A stretch of 23,151 bases of DNA, from positions 1 through 23,151 of the forward strand of contig JAIXMF010000217.1 in assembly GCA_025201365.1 (NCBI GenBank). Reading direction: 5' to 3'. Of the stretch, positions 1 through 8,093 are shown one piece after another; position 1 is the stretch's first letter; every line of letters begins with the position of its first letter. Under the pieces are notes generated by a model. It saw only the letters and a list, made by a program, of their open reading frames with translations, was not told the origin of the DNA and searched no databases. The position numbers were made by a program, and so were the translations under genes. Source of the DNA: Syncephalis plumigaleata (taxonomy: Eukaryota > Zoopagomycota > Zoopagomycetes > Zoopagales > Piptocephalidaceae).

Positions 1-395
1 GAGTGTTGACCGCCTTTGCGTTCTGGCTCGCCTAGAGCAGCGACAACTTGCTTTCCAGTGAAGGAGAGCTGTATACCACCGGGTAGCGTGAATCTCATTA
101 TAGGGATCGATGATCCCGTGAGATGAACGGCACCAAGGGATAATAATGTCGAGTTGTCGGCACTACGATCGAAACAATACTCGATACGTGTGGTGTGCTG
201 GCTAGATGATACATTGAACGTGTGATACTCGCAGTCGCGAAATACCTTTACCGCATCGGCTGTAGGTGTTAGTTCGTCCACGTTCCCTCCGTATAGCGTG
301 GAGATATGCTCCTTGAATATCGTGTCATCAGGTGCAATTCCCAATACTTGGTGAAAGAAGCAGCTTAATCCCGTCAGTGGTACAGGTTGCGTCAT
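1..395 (-). CDS. Hypothetical protein, 3' end outside window (partial)
   Basis: Reading the minus strand from an ATG at 395, the frame stays open for 131 codons and runs off the window edge, so the C-terminus is missing. The protein begins MTQPVPLTGLSCFFHQVLGI and has no signal peptide or membrane segment. Its most recognisable part lies near the edge: FTLPGGIQLSF, then VVAALGEPERKGG. A Gly-rich 'LPxGxxF' strand followed by 'LGEPxRKGG' resembles, from memory, a group of uncharacterised fungal and bacterial proteins with no assigned biochemical role. It is divergent from the Arb2-family gene at 524, only 128 bp away, so the two probably share a bidirectional promoter. Function unknown. The gene call is fairly safe because codon use is smooth and the frame is long. 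Whether there are introns beyond the edge cannot be seen. Confidence 0.7.
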   Translation of the reverse strand, partial: MTQPVPLTGLSCFFHQVLGIAPDDTIFKEHISTLYGGNVDELTPTADAVKVFRDCEYHTFNVSSSQHTTRIEYCFDRSADNSTLLSLGAVHLTGSSIPIMRFTLPGGIQLSFTGKQVVAALGEPERKGGQH

Positions 396-523
396 AACGT
401 ATTTATGAGTGAAAGTAAAATATAAAAAAAGCGTTTGTAGACTAGTTGGGCGCGCGTACCACGCCTTTCTCCTCCTCTACTTTCCTACATTAGCACTTCA
501 CCCTTCTATTTGTTAACTGCAGC
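396..523. promoter_or_regulatory. Short intergenic region between divergent genes (putative bidirectional promoter)
   Basis: Only 128 bp separate the two divergent start codons. The segment holds an A-rich tract (about 415-430), a GC-rich GGGCGCGCG patch near 448 and a pyrimidine-rich run (about 467-510) just before the plus-strand ATG. Pyrimidine-rich stretches before the ATG are common in fungal promoters. No specific factor-binding site is claimed; the assignment rests on position. Confidence 0.45.
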
Positions 524-2326
524 ATGTTTCGTCCTAAACCAAAGCCGGTACAGAAACCGCCTAGATTCCCTAAAACACTTGCTGAACTAGGATTTCAACT
601 GCTCGATGAGAATAAACCCCTGCGCACCATAGCTGGTGAGTGGACAAGTGCAAGGGAATACGTAAGGGATACGTATATTAACGCAGGCTGACTAGGGAAA
701 CCTTTCAAATTCAGAGTCAAACCCGATGACAAAGAATACAATGAGAGACATATGATAGCGGTGGCCAGTAAGTGTTCATGTATATATATATAGAGTTTGT
801 ATAGTCTAGCAAGTAGATATATAACCGTTGAATGATAGAGGCAGTCGGTAAAGAAGTGAAGCTACATTTACAAAGACACTATGGCTTTTGTCGAATTAAC
901 TTGCCATTGAACGTATCCGACGATGAGCCACACTCGTTCATTTATCATAGGTATTTTTTTATTGCGATGATCATCGAATATATACATCTGTATTAATATA
1001 CATGTATGTGTATATACATATAGCCAGGACTACATGTATAATACTGACAAATTATTGGTATTAGTACCGGAGCGACTCAATCGGTAATTTTTTGATTATT
1101 ATCATGTAATAATGTATTGTATTATATTCTAATAATATCAATATATACTAGGGTTGGACAATGGGATCGACGCTATCTATTTGACGTGAGCGTACGAGTA
1201 AGTGATTCGCGTTTGAATAATGTAATTAGATGATAACTGTACTATTGTTAGAATGGAGCAATGTTCAGTTATATCGAGCAGGCCACCAGTGAAGGCTATG
1301 CAGTATTAATCACGAATCCAAGCACGAACTACTGGCGTAATGGTCGTAGTCTGGTAAGTGTCGACTAAACTAAACTCAGACGGGATATTATCAAGTCTAA
1401 TCGATAATACTAGGCGTATCCACCCTATAATAAGGAGTATACAGAAATACCAGGTATGTCAACTTGACAGATGAATCTATTGGCTAATATTCGATCATTA
1501 GACAATGAAGATGGTCCGGAACATGTTAAAACGGTATTTCGCGATATTATCCCGTAAGCTAAATAATTACCATATATATATACATGCATGCAAATACTGA
1601 TTATCGATCAGATTGTCACCGGCCAAGACCATCAATATTGTCGCTGTAGGCTATGGTGGTCATTGTGTTACGGAGGCTTTAGGTGAATTCTGTAAGTAAC
1701 AATGCTAGACTCGTGCATTACAACGATATTGACTGGGTTGGAACAAGACGACGTATTCCAAGAGCGTGTTACATTTATCAACACATTAGATTCGCAACAT
1801 TCCTCGGATTCACTACCGACTAATAAATGTAAAATCTGGCTAAGAGAGGTTAGTCGATGATATCAACAATAATTGTGATACATCTAATATTGAGTACATT
1901 TAATTTCTTTGCTAGCACACGCTCAACTGGATCAATTCTAATAAACCACGATGCACTGAGGTTAAAGATGAACGGTTCGGTTGTTGCTGCTTGGCTATAG
2001 GTGAGCTAGTAGATTGTTATACGACGAGTACATAATAATAATTGTTATTATTATTATTATTAGGACCAAAGAAGAATAGCATCTATGACGATGAGCAACG
2101 CAAATTGGTATTCCAATCGTTTAACGGACAACTGCAAATACTAGAGGATGACGAGGACGATGTGGAGGTGGCGACCATTTACACCGATAATGAGCCGGTG
2201 CACGTAGATGACGCATTGATGGAAGCTGCAAACGAGGCATCATCCACCGCAACATTAACTGTCCTCGAGGATAATGAGCACTTGCCTACTACTGCCCCGG
2301 CAGAAGCTGGTGAGAATCAAGAGTAA
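524..2326 (+). CDS. Arb2 / FAM172-family protein (alpha/beta-hydrolase-like fold), 12 exons
   Basis: Proposed exons: 524-635, 696-767, 845-950 (or from 839), 1024-1083, 1152-1197, 1252-1353, 1414-1453, 1502-1553, 1612-1691, 1748-1848, 1916-2000, 2064-2326. They splice in frame to about 372 residues. Family landmarks follow in order: FPKTLAELGFQL near the N-terminus, GKPFKFRVKPDD, DDEPHSFIYHSQD, DKLLVLVPERLNRVGQW, EGYAVLITNP, PEHVKTVFRDII, KTINIVAVGYGGHCV, NTLDSQHSS and LNWINSNKP. These match the Arb2 domain as I remember it in human FAM172A. Fission-yeast Arb2 belongs to an Argonaute chaperone complex and FAM172A has been linked to Ago2 and splicing, so a nuclear small-RNA or RNA-processing role is plausible by family only. 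The nucleophile-elbow Ser of the family (HSYGG) is Gly here (VGYGG), and the C-terminal His region does not match. The tail after about residue 310 is acidic and low-complexity. Family assignment is strong; individual splice sites are less certain. Confidence 0.85.
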
Positions 2327-2610
2327 ATATAAGCTTCTTTTTTTTCTGTAAATAAGCCAAACTACCAGGAGAGCCAAATTAAAATAATTACTAGACCAAT
2401 GAAACGAACAATAAGTGTAGTAAACGTTTTATTTCATTTCATTAGCATTGATGCATATTGTAACAATTAGGATATACAAATATAATAACGTATAGATACA
2501 ATTATTGATTACAAGTAGGAAAGAAGCAAATTTATTACTATTGTTGTTGTTAATCCAACAATATTCATATGAACATGAGTTATCGTGAATATTTTGCGTT
2601 ATTTTTATCA
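2327..2610. other. 3' intergenic region between convergent genes
   Basis: This 284-bp AT-rich spacer lies between the stop codon of the plus-strand Arb2-family gene and that of the minus-strand LPMO gene. It should contain both transcripts' 3' ends. Candidate A-rich polyadenylation signals are GTAAATAAG near 2348 on the plus strand and AATAAAAC read on the minus strand around 2427-2434. Nothing else was recognised. Confidence 0.5.
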
Positions 2611-3834
2611 TTAATCGTACTCGGCCGATTTAGTGGCATTGGTCTTTTTGACATGATCACAGAGTATGGCATTGCCTGAAGGCACGCATTCTGTGCCGAG
2701 AGCACACTTCATGGTATGAAGATGACCACCCGCACCACATACGGTGAATTGACTCGAATCGACGCAGCGATACTCGCCTTCCTTGCAACTACCACCGGTG
2801 GAGGCTGGTGTTGTACCAGTTGGCGCTGGTGTCGCGGTTGACGATTCCTCGTTTTGTGGCGTGGTGGTGGTACTATTCGTTGTAGGGTAGCTCGAAGTTG
2901 GTGTGGGAGTGGTGGGCTCCTCTTTCGGTGGTGATGATGATGATGATGGCTCGGTATCCGGTGATGATACAGTTTCGGGCGATTTGGAGGGTGGATAACT
3001 CGATTTAGGTGGGGATACCGGGTCTGCATCAGGTGAAGGAGTAGGACTATCACCGCTGGGTGCTTGATCACTTGGTGATGGTGATGGTGCTGACACCGGG
3101 CTAGGAGGAGTGTTGGGTGTCGTTGTCGGATAGCTTGGCTTGAGTTCTGGTGCCGGTGCAGGTTGTGGCGTTGCGCTGTTGTTATCATCGCTGGCAGGAG
3201 TGGATGAGCCACTCGCTGTAACCGTGATATTCTGACGAGCTGCCAATAATTTGACGCCCACTTTATCGGTGCCAGAGCCCCATTCGGGAACGGTGGGTCC
3301 ACCCAAAATGTTGGCCACAAGCATCTTGGGACCGGTTACCTTGCCATCGGACACGCCTTCAATGGCGATATCCGCGCAGTTCATGTAGTATTCGCGAACA
3401 CCCGTCGCATTAATCCAACTCCAGGCGAAGATGGCATTCTTGCAACTTGGTGCGGTAGTGGGAATCTGCACACTATACGTGCTACTAGCAATGAGACAGT
3501 TGTTGAGCACGTCTTTAATGACGACAAATGTCTTGCCGCCATCGTAAGAAAGCGAGAACTGACAATGGCCACCGTTGTGTTTGGCCTCGCCCGTAAGTAC
3601 CACGTCGACGGATGAACCGGCCTTGTACGTGCCTACAATGGCTCCAGCTGGTTTTCCTTGGCAAATGGCATGGGTGGGACTCTTGAGGTTGTAGTCGGCA
3701 TGAGACTTGTCGGGACCGTACAAAGAGCCGCGTGGTGGTGGCTTCGACATCTCGATATGGGCACTGGCGGAGTGAGCTGCCAGCAGCGATAATAGGAGGA
3801 CAGCAGGAACGAAAGTACAGATAGAGCGAAACAT
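2611..3834 (-). CDS. Secreted AA11-type lytic polysaccharide monooxygenase with CBM19-like chitin-binding domain
   Basis: A single-exon gene of 407 residues. Residues 1-25 are a signal peptide (hydrophobic core, ending AHSASA). Cleavage there exposes His26 (HIEMSKPPPRG) as the N-terminal half of the copper histidine brace. The second brace His is probably His86 in AKHNGGHC, matching AVHGGGSC of characterised AA11 enzymes. The segment AWSWINATGVREYYMNCA (about 137-154) is the AA11 hallmark and supplies the likely axial Tyr150. LVANILGG follows, as in AA11 proteins. Residues about 205-346 form a Pro/Ser/Thr-rich, probably O-glycosylated linker. Residues about 349-393 contain six Cys in a CBM19-like pattern (CKEGEYRC ... 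FTVC ... CALGTEC ... LCD). AA11 enzymes oxidatively cleave chitin, so the product is probably an extracellular or wall-associated chitin-degrading or chitin-remodelling enzyme. The upstream minus-strand region contains repeated CAACAT units just before the ATG. Confidence 0.92.
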   Translation of the reverse strand: MFRSICTFVPAVLLLSLLAAHSASAHIEMSKPPPRGSLYGPDKSHADYNLKSPTHAICQGKPAGAIVGTYKAGSSVDVVLTGEAKHNGGHCQFSLSYDGGKTFVVIKDVLNNCLIASSTYSVQIPTTAPSCKNAIFAWSWINATGVREYYMNCADIAIEGVSDGKVTGPKMLVANILGGPTVPEWGSGTDKVGVKLLAARQNITVTASGSSTPASDDNNSATPQPAPAPELKPSYPTTTPNTPPSPVSAPSPSPSDQAPSGDSPTPSPDADPVSPPKSSYPPSKSPETVSSPDTEPSSSSSPPKEEPTTPTPTSSYPTTNSTTTTPQNEESSTATPAPTGTTPASTGGSCKEGEYRCVDSSQFTVCGAGGHLHTMKCALGTECVPSGNAILCDHVKKTNATKSAEYD

Positions 3835-5628
3835 GGTTGTTGATGTTGTTGATGTTGTTATTCCTTCTTCAAACGAGTATAAACAAATAAAAACAGTAAG
3901 TGACCGGCACTTAAGAGGAATAACACCGCTAAAGGAGAAACAAGGAGTAGGTGATAGTGGCTAGAAGCGCAAGTGGGAGAGAAAGTACAAACGATAGAGG
4001 TTTAACACAGAGAGAGGAGCGAGAGAGAGAGAGAGGAGAGTCAACGATCAACGTTGAATTGATAAGGTAATAGAGATAGACTTAGCGAACAAGTGAACAG
4101 ATGCTTAATCAAATGAGGAGATACCACGGGATAGGGACCCTTTTAAATTGTTTACTACTACTCCTCACTTGGCGGCCTGGCAAGAGCCTATGCACATGCA
4201 ATGTCGTTTCATAGACGTGTTACACTAGGCAGGCGTATAGCATGGCGCCGTCTATCATATGTCATGTATCAGAGTTACAGACGGGGTGCAGTCATTCGTG
4301 TGCCACAGCATATTGGCCAGCAACAATGTGACTGAGCAATTCAATGATGAGTTGCAATAATCACGCTCGAGTAGAAATGAGAACAAAGCAACAACATACT
4401 AGTTATTAGTGCGTGGTATGTGTGTGTGTGTGTGTGTACACAGCATAACTCATACCGGTATGTAAGTGTGCATTTACGCGTGAATTGAATGAATGAACGG
4501 ATGAACAAGCGTGTATCATCATTGTTGCTGTTCAAGTTGGAGACTCCTCTTCAATGTCATGAATGCTCACTAGTAGGATTCATTATGAATGGATGGTCTA
4601 ACACTATTATCCTTGACTACATCTCCCCCTTGTGATCTACAACAAGACTACTATGATTCAATTGTTAATGCTACAAGTATGCTCAATTATATTGTTCATT
4701 ATAACTCTAATGAAATATTCATATTCATATAACATATAATAGTCTATAGTATAGGTAGCAATATATATACATGATGTATCACTATTCTATCATCAAGCAT
4801 CATACAAAACGACCATTGCAACTTTATCACAGGGGAGAAATGCTAATAGAGGAAGGAGCATCACGGGAACAAGGATGAAGGAAGCTACCACTCATGAAGA
4901 GAGAGAGAGAGTGTGTGTGTGCTTCGTCCACATGAGTGTGCAAGCAAGCAAACAAACAACGCAGCTTGACTTGCATGTATATGATGTTGATGTATGGTGT
5001 GTATGCGCGACTTGCTTCAATAAAAAGTTCGGATGCAGTGGTAGCACAATGTCGTACGTGTCAACGCAGAATGTCGATTCGTTTCACGCTAGCAGTGAAT
5101 GTGCCAGCACTCGCTGTAAAAGGCCGATCAATCATCACTAGATACGCTTAGTGTATATTGCCAGATAATCATCTCGTATTACCTGATCCTTTCTTCTTGT
5201 AACGATTAGAGAATGTCAAACAAACACAAACAAAAGAATAAGAACGCCATTCGATCAGTGTCGTCTAAGGTTGTCACAACAAAGAAGTCGAAAGTAAACC
5301 AATCGTTCCACGGTAGTCCGGTTATTTTGTGCAGATGCATCTGCCGCGAACAGGTAAAGTCATGACACCGTGTACTTCCCTCCATCAACATGAAGATGCA
5401 TCCTTCATCAGCAGCTTTTAATGGCCATTTCGTGACAACGTTCAACGCAGTAATAAACGGGTTTATTTTCAGTTTTATTTATACAATCACTACATTAAAC
5501 TGCACGATAGTGATAAGCAAGTGTAAATGAACGGGCATCTCCACGAATAGAATGGATGTACGAATGAGAGACGAGAGTGGGGAAGACACACACACACACA
5601 TGCGCATTCACACACACAACGCGAGAAG
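3835..5628. repeat. Intergenic region with microsatellites; no gene recognised
   Basis: About 1.8 kb without a convincing gene. It contains the LPMO 5' region and simple repeats: (GA)n at about 4019-4034, (TG)n at about 4419-4437, a (GA)n/(GT)n tract at about 4897-4920, and (CA)n tracts at about 5586-5600 and 5609-5618. A 14-bp perfect palindrome, GCAGATGCATCTGC, sits at 5331-5344. Short open frames here (for example 4341-4535, 4875-5141 and 5206-5445) encode low-complexity or composition-biased peptides and show no domain. No tRNA or rRNA signature was seen. Confidence 0.55.
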
Positions 5629-5811
5629 ATGGGGAGAGGACCGATCATAGGAGCGGGAACTGTCCAGACCATTCATCATCATTATCATCCAACCATATCC
5701 CTCGCTTACTTACGCACCCATTCACTCATTCACTCACATAAACAGAAAAAAATGATAGCGAAAGGGAAGGAGGGAGGGGTGAGGGGTGAGGGCTCGGCTT
5801 GTACCGGACGC

Positions 5812-5937
5812 ATGGCCCGACTTTTCGTAGCCCATAGCCCAAGTAAGTCCCGCCACATCTTACCACGACTTCAACCTTTCCATTCTCTTTCTTTCTCTTT
5901 TTCTTTATCGAACTGATTCTCGACTCGTATAGCATGA
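5812..5937 (+). promoter_or_regulatory. Probable 5'-UTR intron and uORF of the trihelix gene
   Basis: A consensus donor AA|GTAAGT (GT at 5843) and a pyrimidine-rich stretch ending in CGTATAG (G at 5932) define a likely 90-nt intron, one base before the main start codon at 5934. In the spliced leader, an ATG at 5812 would read 11 codons (MARLFVAHSPT) and stop at a TGA (5935-5937) that overlaps the main ATG as ATGA. An in-frame ATG at 5752 would give a 31-codon version. This arrangement would suit termination-reinitiation control, but both the transcription start and the splicing are inferred. Confidence 0.45.
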
Positions 5938-6237
5938 GTGCTGTAAGACAACCGCCTAGCGTATGGCAAGAGGAGGAAACCTCGGCCCTTATTCGTTTGC
6001 AGTCTGAAGTATGGTCCGAATATGAATCGGACCGCGCCATTCAAGGTGGCAGGTGGAATGAAGTGGCGCGTCGACTGGCACTTCTCAATGTAAGCCAGCA
6101 GCCTCGTTCGCGTAAGCAATGTTATAACAAATGGGTACGAATGCAAGAAAGTCAGACCAACAAAGAGGCCAGGTAAGTGTGTGCGCGTGCGTGCGTTTGT
6201 GTGTTTATTGTTTTTTCTTGTTTTATTATTGCTACTA

Positions 6238-6269
<32 letters not shown>

Positions 6270-7474
6270 TCTAATCAAACCGTGTTATTTGTTTAGTGAA
6301 CGAAATGGAAACCCACAGTCTGAAGCCGAGTATCCTGCCGTATTCCGTAATACTGATACAGTCAATTCCGAGTTAAACAATGTTATGCGTACATCGCGTA
6401 GTCCTCAAATTAGCAATGATGGTAATAGCAGTAGCAATAATAGTAATCATGATAGCGATGAAGACAGTATTATGCTACGCATCAATAGTCTGAGGTAAGC
6501 ATCCATGATGAAATGTGTACATTCACAGGAACTCATGCAAGCATGTTTGCTATTTTTTCTTTTCTTTTCTTCTTAAAAATAGCACACCCAACAGCGCACC
6601 CAGACGCAAAGGTCCACGGGATGGCGTGTCGACACCCAAAGCGAAACAGCAACGCATCAATGATTGGACCAAGGACACAAGCATGCTGATTGACTCGCGA
6701 GAAGAACTCTCGACCACACCGCCTGATCCACGAAACGACACGCCCACCAATCGACATCGATCGTTCGCGCCCATGATATACACGGAGGAGCGATACGCGG
6801 AACATGAGAATATAAACGGTAAACGCCCTTATCAGTCAGTGAAATCACATAGAGACTCACCATCCGGTATAGAGTGTCGCGAGTGTGCCTACGGTCCAAC
6901 CCCGAAACCCCACGATTCTCGTCAAGCCTATTACTGTAACGGTGATTATGATCACAGGCCTATGAATAAACATGATCATTTACCGTTGTCAAGTCAACAA
7001 CAATCGCAATTGCAATCGCAGCAGCAACCACTGCAACAATCGCAGTCGCTGCCGCTTCCACCAAGATCACAACTATCAGTACCAATGCATCAGTCGCAGC
7101 ACCATCAATCGTCGCCATCATTGCTGTCGTCGAGTCAGGGGTATCAAGTCCTGGCCGAGGCCTTTCAACGAGAACAGGAATTGGTAAAGGGTCTGATGGC
7201 GCAACAGCGTGTCGATATGGAAGAGTTACAACGCACCCATCGTGATCATTTACGTGATATCATGCAATTGCAAACGCAATTCACGAGTGAACTCAAGGCA
7301 CGCGAAGAAGCGTATCGCATCGAGCAGAAGAATCGCGAGGATGAGTATCGAAGTAAGGAACAGGAACGGGAGACACGCTGGTGGCAAGCTCTAGATGAAC
7401 GGGATCAACGTTTTGAAAAACTCTTCAATGAGCTACTTAAAACCATGAATGACAATAACAAACAACAAGAATAA
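5934..7474 (+). CDS. Myb/SANT-like (trihelix) DNA-binding protein with C-terminal coiled coil, 3 exons
   Basis: Exons 5934-6172, 6297-6494 and 6583-7474 splice in frame to 442 residues. Residues about 9-75 form a trihelix/Myb-like domain: W11 with EEETSALIRLQ, W27, RW41NEVARRL, then RSRKQCYNKW67. These are the spaced tryptophans and the 'R-x-x-Q-C-x-x-K-W' recognition helix of the Myb_DNA-bind_4 type. The middle is disordered: Asn/Ser-rich with an acidic HDSDEDS, a basic APRRKGPRDG patch, and Gln-rich stretches at about 284-320. Residues about 334-435 are a long, charged, Glu/Arg/Gln-rich coiled coil, likely for dimerisation. The layout resembles plant and animal trihelix/MSANTD transcription factors. 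Targets cannot be inferred. Intron 1 (124 nt) carries a (GTT)n repeat. AATAAA at 7522 is a good poly(A) signal and lies directly against transposon copy A. Confidence 0.82.
6238..6267 (+). repeat. (GTT)n microsatellite in intron 1 of the trihelix gene
   Basis: About nine to ten uninterrupted GTT/TGT units lie inside the 124-nt intron (6173-6296), about 30 nt before the acceptor at 6296, and make this intron longer than most in the window. A branch-site-like CTAATC follows the repeat at about 6271, so repeat-length change would alter donor-branch distance but not the branch-acceptor distance. Confidence 0.8.
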
Positions 7475-7765
7475 CAAACAACGATAACAACGATAAAACA
7501 TAGATTGTGATCACTTTATTGAATAAATACAGGGTTTTTCCATCCAATTTGCGCATTTATCCTTTAACATTTGCTGTTTATTAATAAATAGATTAACACA
7601 ATTGTTAACATTATTATCATCATAGAAATGCTAATTGACACAGCATAATAATAATAACAATTCAGTATTCAGTAATGAATCCTATATTGATAACAATAAC
7701 TATCATCATCAATTCTATAAGGTAGATGATACAAGTGTACTAGTATAGTTGGATATTGCCATGTC

Positions 7766-8050
7766 ATGTACTTACAAGTAGCTATTGATTATCGTGTATG
7801 GAATCGGGATATGGCAGCATGTCTGAATTTTATTCAGATTATTCGCAGTCTTCGCAATGGAAAGGGTGTTCCAACACAATTCCATCGAGGTGCCGTTCCT
7901 TCTAAACGTTCAAAGAGAGGGGGACAAGGACAACGGGGGTCCAAACAACGAAAATCAACTCATCCGTGGCGTTATCGCTTCCACGCCAGTCTCCGTGCTG
8001 GGATTACTAAAATAATTGTAAGTGTTATCATAACTATTATTTATTCGTAA
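7766..8050 (+). pseudogene. Fanzor (eukaryotic TnpB-like nuclease) C-terminal fragment in copy A
   Basis: An open frame contains YRVWNRDMAACLNF (W at 7799, D at 7808-7810), the RuvC-III motif WNRDxxAxxN of Fanzor/TnpB-type nucleases, where the Asp is catalytic. It continues IQIIRSLRNGKGVPTQF, then a basic Gly/Arg-rich tail (KRSKRGGQGQRGSKQRKS) similar to tails I recall in Mucoromycota Fanzor proteins. The RuvC-I, RuvC-II and zinc-finger parts are absent, and the in-frame segment before the motif hits a TGA around 7722. It therefore cannot encode an active nuclease. The last 25 or so codons probably read through what was once non-coding sequence, because copy B stops earlier. Identity rests on one strong motif plus the partner motifs in B. 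Confidence 0.7.
7966..8001 (+). ncRNA. Candidate guide-RNA (fRNA/omegaRNA-like) scaffold hairpins, copy A
   Basis: Two adjacent inverted repeats lie between the Fanzor remnant and the right terminal repeat. The first (7966-7984) pairs GTGG with CCAC plus one G-C closing pair around a TTATCG loop. The second (7986-8001) pairs CCAG with CTGG around an 8-nt loop. Copy B has two hairpins in the same order and place. TnpB and Fanzor guide RNAs come from the 3' end of the nuclease gene and the element's right end, so the position fits. The stems are short and only two copies are available; this is a hypothesis. Confidence 0.3.
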
Positions 8051-8093
8051 AGACAAATGGCTAACTGCGCAAATTGGATGGAAATGGCCTGTA

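Larger units (their letters stand above)
7530..8091 (+). mobile_element. Transposon copy A: TA-flanked, TIR-bounded non-autonomous element with Fanzor C-terminal remnant
   Basis: The 562-bp element is bounded by imperfect 26-bp terminal inverted repeats at 7530-7555 and 8066-8091, both beginning CAGG and sharing TTTCCATCCAATTTGCGCA. It is flanked by TA on both sides (7528-7529 and 8092-8093), the target duplication of Tc1/mariner-type elements. The first 85 bp or so and the last 340 bp or so match copy B (15204-16264) in inverted orientation, so the boundaries are supported by repeat, target duplication and inter-copy homology together. No transposase is encoded. It lies 55 bp after the trihelix stop codon, directly beyond that gene's AATAAA. 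Compared with B it lacks about 500 bp of internal sequence. Confidence 0.88.

Noticed and set aside
2042-2063. Poly-Leu N-terminus of the last Arb2 exon frame
   Set aside because: It translates the TTA-rich 3' end of an intron; the acceptor TAG at 2061-2063 gives the correct in-frame join.
2709-3320. 203-codon minus-strand open frame, His/Pro-rich
   Set aside because: It overlaps the LPMO linker and CBM region in another frame of the same strand; its His/Pro/Arg bias comes from the repetitive Pro/Ser/Thr codons of the real gene.
5206-5445. 79-codon minus-strand open frame
   Set aside because: No domain, no convincing splice partners and biased hydrophobic C-terminus; left as intergenic.
5934-7474. 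Trihelix gene as the Myb-like accessory gene of a Harbinger-type transposon
   Set aside because: It lies outside the TIRs of copy A, has no transposase partner or flanking repeats of its own, and has normal host-like introns.
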